A stretch of DNA of 64,000 nt from Neofusicoccum parvum (Eukaryota > Ascomycota > Dothideomycetes > Botryosphaeriales > Botryosphaeriaceae), in NCBI GenBank assembly GCA_020912385.1, contig CP087219.1:1116001-1180000 (forward strand), read 5' to 3'. A program made the translations under genes and the position numbers. Shown piece after piece: positions 20,597 through 32,419 of this stretch (position 1 is its first letter; every line of letters begins with the position of its first letter). The notes below the pieces were generated by a model. That model saw only the letters and a program-made list of their open reading frames with translations, searched no databases and was not told the origin of the DNA.

Positions 20597-21969
20597 ATGG
20601 CATCGACCACGGATCTTAGGATCGAGAAGCTGTTCTCCGTCAAGGACTTCGTATGCGTCATCACAGGCGGTGGCACGGGAATCGGTCTGATGGCCGCACA
20701 GGCCCTTGCGGCCAATGGTATGCTGCTGTCCACCTTCGCATTTCTCGATCAATGATGACTGACTCGGACAGGTGCCAAAGTATACATCACGGGCAGACGT
20801 ATGTCCTTGATCATACTGACTGGGAGCCGTTGCAGTACTAAGAATTGAAATAGGAACGGAGGCACTTGAGGCTGCAGCAAAGTCTCATGCGCCTTATGGC
20901 CAGGGAGGAGATATCATCCCGTAAGTGACTCGTGCACGTGAATTCATACCCACGCCTTAATAGATTCGAAACGAGAGAGAGAGGCCCTGGGAGCTTACGA
21001 GGTTGTAGTTGTGGGCCCTGCGATGTCACTAAGAAGGGTGATCTCGAAAAGCTGTACCAGGAGATCTCGAAGAAGGAGAAGTACATCAACCTTTTGGGTA
21101 AGACTTACCATCCCACGAGATGCGAATCAGCTGAGCTAATGTCCTGTTAGTCTGTGCAGCCGGTATCGCAGGCGCAAAAGCAGAGCCGAACGAAGAGCAC
21201 GCACACAGCCTCAAGGAAAAGTTGTGGAACAACGAGACATTCGATAATTGGAACGAGGTTTACAATGCGGATGTCACATCGGTCTACTTCACAACAGTCG
21301 CGTTCTTGCCCCTGCTGCAAGCTGGAACGGAGTCCCATGGGCACCTCTCAGCGTCAGTCATTGTCATATCATCCATGAGCGGGATCATGCGTCACGCGCA
21401 GGGCCATTTCTCGTACAACGCCGCAAAGGGCGGAACTGTCCATCTGACGAAGCTCATGAGCGCCGAATTCCAAAAGGTTCGCATCCGGGTCAACAGCATT
21501 GCTCCCGGCTATTTCCCTTCGGAAATGACAGCGAAGGAGAGCGGCCCTGATCAGAAGAGCCACCTGCCCGCAGAGAATGTCCAGGCCAAAGGCCATGTTC
21601 CGGCACAAAGAGCGGGCAGCGACGAAGAGATGGCGCAGGCAGTGGTGAGCATTGCCCCCTTCTTATGCGGCTTTCCATGCCGCCGATGGTCAGTGCAGAG
21701 GTCCGCGGGATGCAAATGACTCTGGGCGCGGAACGATTGGCTTTGCGATGGCCAACTCATCGTGGAGCATCCGCATGGGGTCCTGTACCGTCAGGCTGGA
21801 AATCTGCGCTGGCCATTGGTTGCACCTAGCAGATCGACTTGCTATTTTTGAGACGGAACCCGCGGCTAACGGCATTTCCCCACAGCTATTTCTGACCAAA
21901 AACGCGTACGTCAACGGCGAGATCCTAGCCGTGGATGGAGGCGTCCTGAATGTCGTCTCAGGACGGTGA
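20597..21969 (+). CDS. Short-chain dehydrogenase/reductase (classical SDR)
   Basis: Six exons (20597-20717, 20772-20798, 20854-20920, 21009-21097, 21151-21644, 21886-21969) join in frame to 293 residues. It is an NAD(P)-dependent oxidoreductase of the Rossmann-fold SDR family; the substrate cannot be told. The cofactor loop TGGGTGIG is at residues 23-30, and VYITGR ends the second strand. VCAAGIAG (102-109) replaces the usual NNAG. Active-site residues appear as N140, S176 and the YNAAK pair Y190/K194. The C-terminal YVNGEILAVDGG is the usual SDR end. Introns are 54, 55, 88, 53 and 241 nt; the last is unusually long but is needed to reach LFLTKNAYVNG. A 27-nt exon 2 is also short. The third intron acceptor (giving PCGPCDVTKKG) is the least certain join. 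Confidence 0.88.
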
Positions 21970-23018
21970 GAGCGGGGAGGCAAACAAGCATTGGGAAACC
22001 TTCCGAAAGAGGAAACACGAGGTGTCGAGATAAGGTTTGGCATCGGTTCAGCAGTATCTACATAGCGTCCCAAACACAAAGAACGTCTGCATGGAGAAGC
22101 ACACAAGGCGAGGACGGGCGCCGCGTGAGCCTTGGCGAGTGCCGTGCATCAAACACCCCTGCCAGTGATCCAGCGCCATCGGACGCCAAAGACGTAGGGC
22201 TGGACGGGCGCGGGCGGCGAGGGCTTGTCGACGCGGGTCTATGGCTCGCCGGCGATCTGCGCAGCAGCAGGCGAGGCGTGTCGGAGGGACGACGATGGGC
22301 AACGAGAGGGCTCGCGGGCAGCGCAATTGGTTGACAGGCCCCGTCGCCTGTCAATCGCTTGGCGGGCCGGGACGATCTGGCGGCTGGCTGACGACCGGGT
22401 CGCGGGCCCTGCACAACAAACAGTCGCTTGCCTCGACGACCCGTCACTCCCTCTCAGCCGTCACGCCGCAGCCTGCGCAGCGCGCTCCTGCAATTATTGA
22501 GCTTCGCGGCCAGGCCGGCCCACCCCGCCGTTACCGCTACCCGCTTCGAGGCCCAGCGCAGTCGGCCGTGTCGCGCTAGTTGCGCCGGCGCCTTCTTTCC
22601 TAACAACTCAGCCCTACGCCCAAATCCAATTCCCGCACGTTTGCCCGCCTCCTCAAGGACCGCAGTGCCGACCGAGCTGTGCGAGCCAGAGTCGCCGGCG
22701 ACGCACTCCTACCGCGTCGCGAAAGCTGTTGCTTCCCAGCAATCTCCGGCCTCTCTCACCACCCAGGCCCGCTTTCCGGATGGGTGACATGCAGCTCACC
22801 GCAGCAGCGTTCCCCGCCGTCCACCACCGCTTCCAGAGCCCCGACTCCGCCTAGTCCCCTCGCCCTCCTCCGTCCCCGGTCCCCGGCTCCTCGCTCCTGC
22901 TCCTGAGCCCGCGAGCAGCCACCGCCGCCGCTCGAGACGCCTTTCCCCGCCAATACCGTTGCGCAACCACGATCAACCACGCCTGAAAGTCGTGCTGGGT
23001 CCGGGCCAGGGAGACGCT
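21970..23018. other. Intergenic: SDR 3' flank and sepH promoter/5' UTR
   Basis: About 1.05 kb, rising in GC towards sepH, with CT- and CCG-rich sequence in the last 300 nt, as in long fungal 5' leaders. No gene is supported. Confidence 0.6.
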
Positions 23019-26000
23019 ATGGTGGCACACATGTCGGCACACCACGGTGCGGATAAACACTCCAATGGCAGCCGGCGACCGCAGAGCCGCGGCGGTGCAC
23101 ATGGGCAGAACACTCCAGGCTCTTCGCTGCCACAGCAGGCCAGAGGGACTCCAGGCTCAGCCCATACCCGGGCGCCTAGGCCGACAATGGTCGACCGGGA
23201 AAGGGAGAAGCCGCCGAGTAAAGATGGGGCCGCCCAGCGTGCCGCCCAGGATGTCGCTGGCTTGAAAGACTATGTGAGAGGACCTCCTATCCTTGCGTTG
23301 CAAGACACGGCTGCTGGAGTCATGTGTGGCATTGGATCGAGCGCCGCGCAGGCAGCTCTTACTGCGAGCGGAGCAAGGAAAATGCTGACGAAATCTTTGT
23401 GTTTTAGCAACTCGGTGACTGCCTCGGAAAAGGCGCATTCGGTTCAGTATATCGCGCCCTCAACTGGGGAACGGGTGAGACTGTCGCCATCAAGCAGGTG
23501 AAGCTTGCAGACCTCCCGAAGAACGAACTGCGTGTTATCATGCTTGAAATCGACCTGCTCAAAAACCTCAACCATCCCAACATTGTCAAGTATCATGGCT
23601 TCGTCAAAGACGCGCAATCGCTTTACATCATCCTCGAGTACTGTGAAAACGGCTCCCTCCACTCTATTTGCAAGAATTTCGGAAAGTTTCCGGAAAACCT
23701 CGTCGCTATATACATGTCACAAGTGTTGCACGGGTTGCTATACCTGCATGAGCAGGGTGTCATCCACCGCGATATCAAAGGCGCCAACATTCTCACCACC
23801 AAGGAAGGATTGGTCAAGCTCGCGGATTTCGGTGTTGCCACCAAGACGGCAGGCCTGAACGACTCAAGCGTTGTGGGTACGCCGTACTGGATGGCACCGG
23901 AGGTTATTGAGCTGTCCGGCGCGACTACGGCGTCGGATATATGGAGCTTGGGCTGCACGGTAATTGAGCTCCTAGATGGGAAACCCCCATATCACAAGCT
24001 TCAGCCAATGCCGGCGCTATTTCGGATAGTCAACGATGACCACCCACCGCTCCCAGAAGCTGCTTCACCGGTGAGTAACCCATGTCCACACCCTCTGTTC
24101 ATGTTTCGAAGAAGTGCTGATCAGTGATCAGGCTGTACGAGACTTCTTGATGCAATGTTTTCAGAAGGACCCCAATCTCAGGGTATCTGCTCGGAAACTT
24201 CTGAAGCATCCCTGGATCGTCAACGCTCGACGTGCGGATTCAGTGGTTCCGACTAAGCCCACCAAGTACGACGAGGCCGTCAAGAGCGTGCAAGAGTGGA
24301 ACGAGGCCCTGAAATCCCCAACCAATGAAACGCTCCGCCGAGCATCACGACCGCTTTCCTCCAGTCCAGTTCCACCGAGAAAGGAACCACCGCCGCCGAT
24401 CGCAGCGCCCGTGCCTCCTCAGGGTGGGTTGCGCGTCAAGAAGACACGTTCGGCCACGGAGGTTTTTGCTTCGCAGGAGGAAGAGGAAAATGATAACTGG
24501 GACGATGATTTTGCTTCGTCTATTAACGCGAGCGCGCTGCAGTTGCCGCACCTGCGGCCACACGACAATTTCGCCGGCTTGCTGTCGAGCGAGAAGCTGA
24601 AGGCATACGCTACGAGTTTCGATACGGTGACGGAAGAGCCGAGCGCGGAGAATATATTCGATGGTTCGATAACGCTCAGCAGCCCACCGCCTTTAGACTA
24701 TCCTGAAGGATTGGAAACCATAAGACCTTTGTCCGCCTCCAAGAAGCGGCCTGACAGTGGCAAAAGCAGCCGGACGAACTCAGGAGCGCAGAAGGGGTCC
24801 CAAGAACCAAAGACGCAGTTCTTCCGCGGAATGTCCAAAGCAGCGGTGGTCCCGCCCATCAACCCCCGGATATCATCGTTCACGAAGCCAACAGCAGCGT
24901 TCAGAGAGAATTCAGTGGAGGACTACTCAGACCTCATTGCATCCGACGATGCGGCTTTCCAGAAGAAACTCCAGTTCCTCAAGGACCGCAACAACAAGGA
25001 ATACACCCCTCGTCTATTCCACCCGTCGGACCTGACAAATGTCCCCCGCTCCGCCCAAAATGGAAAGAAGAGCGGCAGCCTTCGCCTTAATGTTTCAGGT
25101 GGCAGCTCGGACGTGAAGGATTCCGTGAAACAGCCAAATCTGCAAGTTGGGATCGAAAAGTATGCGGAGCATGAAGAAGAGGATTTCTCGGACGTGTTTG
25201 GAAACGACGGCGCGGCGCCATCCCTGAGGCCCAAGCATGAGAGTGATAGTGGTTCAGAGCGGGGAACGCTAAGAATGATGAACTCGAAGCTGTCAGGGTC
25301 CTGGCTTGGCGATGAAGAAGACGAAGAGGATCCTTTCGCCCAGTTGGAAGAGGGATTCGATGAGATGGACCAAGAAACCAACGTTGCCCGAGATCGTTAT
25401 GCTAGACTCATCAGCCTTGTGGAGAACAGGGTCAGCTCGCTCAAGTCAACGCAGCCGGAGGAGGTGCTTTACGACGTCTCGGATGAATTGGTACGTTTTC
25501 ATGATAAGTTGCGTGAAATACCGAATTGGACTGACCTTCTTTGCAGCTACAAATCCTGATGGAGTCACCGGAGATTAAGAACGTAATTATCAGCTCTCAC
25601 GGGATGCTACCGATTCTGGAAATACTGGAGAGTCTGCCACGCCGGGAGATCATTTTAGATTTGCTAAAGATTGTGAACATTGTAAGTTGAGCGACAGACA
25701 TGGAAGCCAAGTAAAGTTGGTATGCGTTGCTGACAGCTCATGGCAGATTATTCTCGATAATGTGGAAATTCAAGAGAATCTCTGCTTTGTTGGCGGTATT
25801 CCGATCATTACTCAGTTTGCTCACAAGAAGTTCCCTTCGGAAATTCGCCAGGAAGCTGCAGCCTTCGTTCGACAAATGTACCAGACGTCAACACTTACAC
25901 TGCAGATGTTCATTGGTTGTGGAGGCCTGAATGTCCTTGTAGAATTCCTGGAAGAAGACCTCGAGGATGATCGCGACTTCGTTCTCATCGGCGTTAATGG

Positions 26001-28405
26001 CGTATGGAGCGTCTTCAATCTTCAAGTAAGTTGTTCAGTGCACAACATGCAGACACTCTTGCTCATATCCACAGGGCCCAACGCCGAAAAATGACTTTTG
26101 TCGTATCTTCTCACGCAGTTCCGTTCTCTACCCATTGTCGCTCGTTTTAAGCAAAGTGCTCGAAGAGGACGGTGAGGTTGCAGAGCTCATCGAAGAGCGC
26201 ATCGTTGGTATCTTCATGCTTTTCTCTCAAGCAGAGACCCATGTCAAAGAACTCGTCGCAGATCGCATGGTCTTGAAGAGTGAGTGATTCGAGGAACGTT
26301 CCTTTTCAAATAGTACGCTTACCCAATCTACAGGAGTTCTCAAGGACTTGCAACGCATGCGGCCCGCCAATCAGATCACCATGCTCAAGTTCATCAAAAA
26401 CCTCTCCATGCTTACAACTACTCACGAAGCTCTGCAGAACTCGAACGCCATAGAAGTCCTTACAGACCTCCTGAGTTCAAGCATGAAGCTTCCACACTTC
26501 CGTGAAGTGTCGAACCAGATCCTTAACATTCTGTATAACCTATGCAGGCTGAGCAAACCCAGGCAAGAGGATGCGGCACTGAACGGGGTGATTCCTCTGC
26601 TTCAGACCATTGTCAAGACGGAATGGCCTCTAAAGGAATTTGCCTTGCCCATCCTATGCGACATGGCACACTCCGGAAAGGTTGGCAGAAAGGTGTTGTG
26701 GCAGAACAAGGGCTTGCAGTTCTACATTTCCCTGCTTTCCGACAAGTACTGGCAAGTCACCGCCCTAGACGCCATTTTCATCTGGTTACAGGAAGAGACT
26801 GCCCGCGTAGAGCAGGCTCTCATTTCAGGATCCTTCCCCAGCGCGATCATCTCCTGCTTCACGACCCAGGACTCCTCTGTTGATGCGTTCGAGAATCTAC
26901 TTGAGCCACTACAGAAGTTACTGCGTCTATCGCCCCCAGTGGCCGCACTGCTGGCCCATCCTGAGCTCTTCAGCCGCGTAGGCCAGAAGCTGCACACGAG
27001 GAAGCCAGTCGTCCGTCTCAATCTACTTCGTATCATTCGGAGTATCTGCGATGCAACGGAAGAAAGCGGTGGTGGTGCCCCTCTTATCCAGGCCCATGGA
27101 CTTCTGGACGCGATCAAGCGTTTGGCAGAGTCCGATCCCGCCATCTTGGTCCGCGAGATGGCGAACGAGCTTGTGAAGGCATGCGAGAGCCAGACTCTGC
27201 TGTCGCCGAACTCAGCGCGGCGTAGCGCAGAGTATCCTAGATCCCGGCCCTCGAGCGCCAGGAGGCAGAGCGTGACGTTCACCCCACTTGGATTCCCACC
27301 ACCCGTTCCGCCGCTGCCGAGCGGCATGTCATCCAATTTGCCGCCACCCACACCACCAATGTCTGCAGTCGAATACCGGCGCAAGGGCAGTTTCTGGGAG
27401 GGCTCAGGTGATAGCCCGAGGAGCACACTGCTGCTTGGTGGGAGCAGGAGTTTCGACAACGGACTACCGTCGTTAAGACCCAGTTCTTCGCGCTCGAACC
27501 ACTCTCGACCTCTATCTCGGCAAGGAAGCAGCGAGAGTGCGTCTGCAGCATTTGCCATGCCTCACCGGCCAAAAACTAGAGATGGGAGTGGCGACAGCAC
27601 AGTTTCTGTCTTCCACCGGCCGAGGACGAGGGATGGCAGCGGCGACAGCTCCGTCCAGGTCTACAGTAGGCCACGCACCAGAGAGGGAAGTGGTAACTCT
27701 GAGTACCGTGTCGAGCGCATGAATGCCCACCAACGTGAAGCCAGCGACGCATCCCAATATCGCCCGCACACGCGCGACGGATCGAGCAGCTCCACGTCGA
27801 CAGCGGTTTCGACTTCCAGCCATTCCCGCGAGTACACATTGTCGAAGCCGACTTCTTCCTCTTCGATAACAGTCAGCGATCCTTCGTCGCTGTGGGCTGT
27901 GAGCGGCGAGGACTCGATGAACACCCCCACAAACGATTCCTCCTATCCGGATGGCCGCCGTGGAAGTGTTAGCTCGAACAAAGCTAGCCGTCTACCTGTC
28001 AACGTCAGGCCTAGCAGCAGAAGACAAAATCTCAATTCCTTGTCAAACGGCAATGGCAGCAGCAGTAGCCCCAGCAGCAACTCTCGGCCAATCCTCACCC
28101 ACTCACACTCTGCCAGCAACGGCAGTGACAGGGACAGGAACAGCTTCGTGGTTGGTACCCCGCCAAACCAAGTGTATGGCGGACCAGGCTCTGCAGGCTT
28201 CTCGACGCCACATTCGTCGCACCATCCAAGTGCCGTTACCCCGCACCACCACCAAGGCCATAAGCTTCAAGTGCGGAGGCGTCGGCAGACGAGCTCAGGC
28301 TACGGGCGAAGGGGCTCCAGGCAAGACGATCTTATGCGCGACATTGGCCATGCAGGGGTCCTGGCGCGGCGCGGCAGTCGCCAGGACGACGTAGGGATCG
28401 AGTAG
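23019..28405 (+). CDS. sepH: Septation initiation protein kinase SepH (Cdc7/Cdc15 type)
   Basis: Seven exons (23019-23273, 23408-24070, 24132-25490, 25547-25681, 25747-26025, 26075-26279, 26334-28405) join in frame to 1655 residues. SepH is the STE-group serine/threonine kinase of the septation initiation network, acting at spindle pole bodies to trigger cytokinesis and septation. A disordered N-terminus precedes the kinase domain, which begins [15 protein letters not shown] (86-100). VAIK lysine is K114, HRD is at 205-207, DFG at 225-227, and [10 protein letters not shown] closes the activation loop. A Ser/Pro-rich linker leads to helical ARM/HEAT-like repeats (about 790-1290) typical of Cdc7/SepH. 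The last 350 residues are Ser/Arg/His-rich with four [15 protein letters not shown] repeats. The frame stops at TAG 28403-28405, but the same frame stays open and strongly coding-like for 169 more codons (separate entry), so the true C-terminus is uncertain. Confidence 0.93.
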
Positions 28406-28915
28406 CAACGAGCCCGCTCCGCCAGCGCCCCTCATCACCATCTGCAACACCAAAGACAAGAGAAGCAAGTAAATAGCAAGCAACAGCAACCACCACCCCC
28501 ATCAAACAAACGCTACAACCGTTACGAAACCCAACAAAATCAGCAACAGCAACCCCATCATCCTTATCAACAGCAACAGCAAAACTCATCAAAGTCCAGC
28601 TTATTAGCACCTCCAGGAGCCGGAGGACTTCGGCGGAGGTTTACTACACCGTCGCCATCCCCGACTCTGGAGGTGGAGCTGTCGATGCGCGTGCGGGTGC
28701 GGCAGGCGGAGCTGGTGCGGCGGCTGAGCGTGGGCGTGGGCCTGCGGATGGATCTGCAACCGCCGTTGCGGCGAATCGCCAGCATGTACGATATTCGCCG
28801 CGAGGCGGTGATGCAGGAGGCGCTGACGGAGCTCGACGCACTGGCGGAGGAAGCGGCAGCGGGACGCGTGAGCAGGATGAGCCTAAGTCGGGTGGGGGAG
28901 TGGTCGTATGTCTAG
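28406..28915 (+). other. In-frame coding-like extension of sepH beyond the TAG stop
   Basis: Directly after the sepH TAG, in the same reading frame, 169 sense codons run to a TAG at 28913-28915. The first part is Gln/His/Pro-rich. The last 90 codons encode TLEVELSMRVRVRQAELVRR then an amphipathic helical segment (MYDIRREAVMQEALTELDAL) with almost all third positions G or C, unlike UTR sequence. A phase-0 intron of 96 nt, from GTAGGG at 28391 to CAG at 28486, would remove the stop and keep the frame. Stop readthrough, or a strain- or assembly-specific stop, are the other options. This is probably the real SepH C-terminus. Confidence 0.6.
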
Positions 28916-29470
28916 TCCACAGGCTTCCTGTGGATGTGGGATGCTTCTGCCATGCCTCTGTGCGATCTTGGGTGATGTGCTCGCCTTACCGTCTTGACTG
29001 CCGTGCGTATTCCTCTACCAGTTTGTGGTTTGCGTCGAAGCTTTCTTCAGGAAGCAGAAAACCAGGAGACTCCCTCAGGTGGGAAACGAGAAGAGGAGAG
29101 AGGAAGGTGCACCGGCCCCTACCCACGCGCTCATTTCCTATGTCGATGCATTCACGCGTTTTTTGAAGATTTTTATCCGAGGTCCCCCATTATTGCCTTC
29201 TGCTCTGCGAAGTGGGATACCCGCAAGTCATGCGTGCGTACGTGCATCTTCGTCTTTAGTGTTTATTGTCTTTTGTCTACGCTTTTTAAGTCGACTTTGG
29301 GCCCCTGCGACTCATCATTTCGGATAGCACAGGCGCATTTGAGGGTTTTAGGGCTCACTTTTTCGGTTCTGGTCTTGAAGTCTCTCACAGGGTTGGAAGG
29401 TTGGAGGGTTTACTTGGGTTAGCATTGACGGATCGGTCTTGTGTGCACGAATCGAGAAACGTTTGAGGTT

Positions 29471-29501
<31 letters not shown>

Positions 29502-30261
29502 GGGGGGGTTTTCCATGACGCATCCTGCAAGAATTCCTTCCGTTTCCCTCTCGTGTGTGGTTCACCTGTTTGCCGAAAAGCGAGTGAGCTGTTATCGTGT
29601 GTTGTTTCAGGCATGCATTGCGCGGTCTCGTTTTTTTCCCCCTCTGGGCAGGTTTGGAGCAGGCTTCTAGACTGGCGGCGGCAGCCTGTTTGAGAGCTGG
29701 CCGGCTGGACGGGTGACAGGCCGGACGGCTGGGCTGGCGCGTATGGAGAGTGAACGAAGATTTGCAGTTTGCTGCGTGAACTTGGCGCGAATTTGAAATG
29801 TGAACACGCGGCCCTGGAGGGGTGCCAGTCTACGAGGACTCTTGCTGAAGAGCACTGCGTGCCCGTTACGGCTACTCTCCTGGTTGGTGCACGCCCCACT
29901 TGCCGCACGTTGGCCGGCCAACCCCAACGGCTTTTCGACGCCGAGAACACTCGACGTTTCCTTCCAGAAACGCTTCAACAACCACGTTCCGTTTGCGTAA
30001 GTGCATGAAACCAACAGCCACGCCATTTCGGCTCCTCACCCTCACATCCACCTCGCAACACAGCACAGCACAGCACAGCTCCTTTCGGACGCACCAGGCC
30101 AGCTCCTCTTCTTCCCTTCAGCTCTGTAATTTTCAAAGCATCCCTTCGTCCAGCTCCGTTCTGGCTCTCCCACTCGAGCTTCTTCGCCCGCTCTCCAAGA
30201 GTCCCGGTGTTCTGGCCCCGCGTCCTCCCCGCGGCCCGCACCCTGCCAGCGCGAACGCGCC
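28916..30261. other. Intergenic: sepH 3' flank and promoter of coiled-coil gene
   Basis: About 1.35 kb without a supportable gene. It contains the long T/G homopolymer at 29469-29508. A CT-rich stretch and several AGCACAGC-type repeats (30060-30080) sit upstream of the next start codon. Confidence 0.6.
29469..29508. repeat. Homopolymer: 12 T followed by 28 G
   Basis: A run of 12 T is followed directly by 28 uninterrupted G. Such a G-run can form G-quadruplex structures and is prone to replication slippage and to sequencing or assembly error, so its exact length should be doubted. Confidence 0.9.
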
Positions 30262-31224
30262 ATGTTCCGCCTCCTCGCCTCGGCGCTCCGCGAGGAGCAG
30301 CCGCCCGCCCAGCAGCAGGAGCCCGCGGAGCCGCCGTCGCCCCTCGCCGCCGCGCGGCCCGGCAGCCCGCGCCTGCAGGTCGAGCACGCGCGCCGGCTGG
30401 AGGAGGAGCTCGCGATCGCGCGGGCCGACCTGGCGGACCAGCGCGGCGCGTACGAGGCCAGGCTGGCGGACCAGAAGGAGAAGCTGACGGCCAAGCTGGA
30501 TTCGCAGCGCGACGTGTACGAGTCCAAGACGCGGCGGCTGGAGGCGCGCAACGCGTGGCTGGAGGACACGGTCGGCCAGCTGACGGACGAGAAGAGGTGG
30601 CTGGCCAAGCGCAACGAGGCGCTCGAGGCGGCCGAGAAGCGGCTGGACGCGCGCGTCGGCGAGCTGGAGGAGCAGGTGTTCGAGCTCAAGGCCGAGGGCT
30701 GGGCGCTGCGGCAGGAGAACGCGGATTACAGGGTCGACTTTGACGGGGTGATCGGCGAGGTGGCGCGGCTGCAGAGGGCCGCGGAGAAGATGGCGGAGAG
30801 GGCGCGCAGGGCGTTGACGATGCCGAAGGCGAAGGAGGCGAGGAGTCCGGACGCCGGGGCCGGGGCCGACGCCGAGGGCGAGCAGGTTACGCCGCGCGGG
30901 AAGAGGATCGAGGGGCCGGACGGCTCGTTGAGTGGGGAGACGTTGGGGACCGGCCCGAGGCCGAGGGAGAGGGGCAGGCCGGAGGTGAATTCGCAGGCCG
31001 GCTGCGTGGATCCGAGGTCGGTCGAAGCGCTGAGGACGCTGGGCGCTTCGAGGAACGCAAGCCCCACTCCGGAACGGGGGCAGCAGAGAAGATTGGGCGG
31101 AGAGGGAGTTTGTGCGGGCGGCGGTGTGGCGGCTGGCTCGTCCTCGGCGGAGAATGTCACGGTGCGGCCGTCACGGAAGAGGCAGCGGACTGAGTCTGAC
31201 CCAGACTCGGGAATGGCCGCGTGA
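30262..31224 (+). CDS. Coiled-coil protein of unknown function
   Basis: A single exon encodes 320 residues. I do not recognise the family. After a short N-terminus (MFRLLASALREEQPPAQQQE) and a Pro/Ala-rich linker comes a long heptad-like helix from about residue 37 to 185. It is rich in Leu, Glu, Arg and Ala (VEHARRLEEELAIARADLAD, LEARNAWLEDTVGQLTDEKR) and is typical of a dimeric coiled coil. The rest is disordered, basic and Ser/Gly/Pro-rich, ending in a possible bipartite nuclear signal (RPSRKRQRTESDPDSG). Third positions are almost all G/C, which supports coding. The ATG is the first in frame and is preceded by a CT-rich leader. A structural or nuclear scaffold role is possible but is only an inference. 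Confidence 0.8.
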   Translation: MFRLLASALREEQPPAQQQEPAEPPSPLAAARPGSPRLQVEHARRLEEELAIARADLADQRGAYEARLADQKEKLTAKLDSQRDVYESKTRRLEARNAWLEDTVGQLTDEKRWLAKRNEALEAAEKRLDARVGELEEQVFELKAEGWALRQENADYRVDFDGVIGEVARLQRAAEKMAERARRALTMPKAKEARSPDAGAGADAEGEQVTPRGKRIEGPDGSLSGETLGTGPRPRERGRPEVNSQAGCVDPRSVEALRTLGASRNASPTPERGQQRRLGGEGVCAGGGVAAGSSSAENVTVRPSRKRQRTESDPDSGMAA

Positions 31225-32419
31225 AGGCGTGGAAAGATCGACACGGTTGACGCAAAATTTCCCTTCCAGACACTTGCATGAAGCCCCTGGTTCGGTGCAT
31301 TGCATTGGTTGGACGCATGGGGTTTGAATAATCGCATCATAAGGTGGAGACGGTGTTCAGGTTATGGGTTTTTCTTTCTTCGGTCTTCATACACGTTGGA
31401 TCCGGCGCCACCCTCTCCGTTCAGGTCAGAAACGGACATGTGTTTACATCAGTATAGCTAGAGCATTTGTGAGCATGGATAGCGAACCCGGTAGGTAGAT
31501 AAGAGGAAGAGACCCTAATATCGGGAAAAGCGATGACGGTGAAATTGCGAAGTCAGCGGTGAAAAGTGATGTAGTAGAAGAATGCGAAACGCTTGGCTAA
31601 TGCACTAATAGTACGTCTGCTTAAAGAAAGCTTCTACTTTTATACCATCGAGGAGACTACTTGAACAGGATAAAAGCATGAAAAAGAAGTAAGTGTCTCT
31701 CAGGTGGGGGAGTAGTTAGATCCAGGTGTCCAGCTACCCGGTGGTGCCCGGAAGCATCCAGCGGTGTCCAGGTATCCAAGTGTCCAGACGTCCAGATGTG
31801 CAACGGCGGTCTAGGGGCTTGAACGGGGAGCTGGAGTCGTTGAGTGCTTGGAGAGGCGTCCACGGCGGGGTCCGCATATGAACCATCTTGGCTGCAAGGG
31901 TGCTGGGGACCTTGCTGCTCCATCCCCCATACCGGTCCACTCAAGGGAAAACAAAAAACAAAAGACGGGCAAAGCGTGCGGCGTTGCAGCACCAAAGGCA
32001 CCGGGCACACATCTTCGAGGCTTTGAAGTATACTTTCGTCTTTCCTACAAGAACCAAGTCATCTACAACGACAGACTCCCTTATCTCGGCACGCCCGCCG
32101 ATTTTCCGCAGCGGCGGAGTATACGTACAGCCATGTACAAACATACACAAAAGCACACACTCGCTCATCAGCGACCATTCCAAACAGTCGGAAAGTAGGA
32201 CGAGAAAAGAAAAAGCGACCCGAGAAACTCCTTGTTTTGCCACCCGACCAATGCCAATGCACAAAATGCACGCAGTTGAAAGATGATGCCCTCTGAATAT
32301 GCAATGATGCCATCCCTGCCCGTTTGGTCCCTTCAGATCTCTTTCGTGTTCTAAAAATTCAATTCGTTCCCTCCAATTGAACGCTCACAAACTGGTCTCG
32401 CCGCTCCCAACGAGGGCGT
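31225..32419. other. Convergent intergenic region with TCCAG-rich degenerate repeats
   Basis: About 1.2 kb lie between two 3' ends. A stretch at 31721-31798 has several degenerate copies of GTGTCCAG or TCCAG. Open frames through it only reflect the repeat. No gene is supported. Confidence 0.6.
31721..31798. repeat. Degenerate GTCCAG tandem-like repeat
   Basis: Within 78 nt, TCCAG or a close variant recurs at least six times (for example GTGTCCAG, GTATCCAAG, CGTCCAG), interrupted by related spacers. It resembles a decayed minisatellite in the 3' flanks of two convergent genes. Confidence 0.55.

Noticed and set aside
30207..30743. A Gly/Ala/Arg-rich plus-strand frame overlapping the coiled-coil gene
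   Set aside because: It is an alternative frame of the coiled-coil coding sequence with no independent support.
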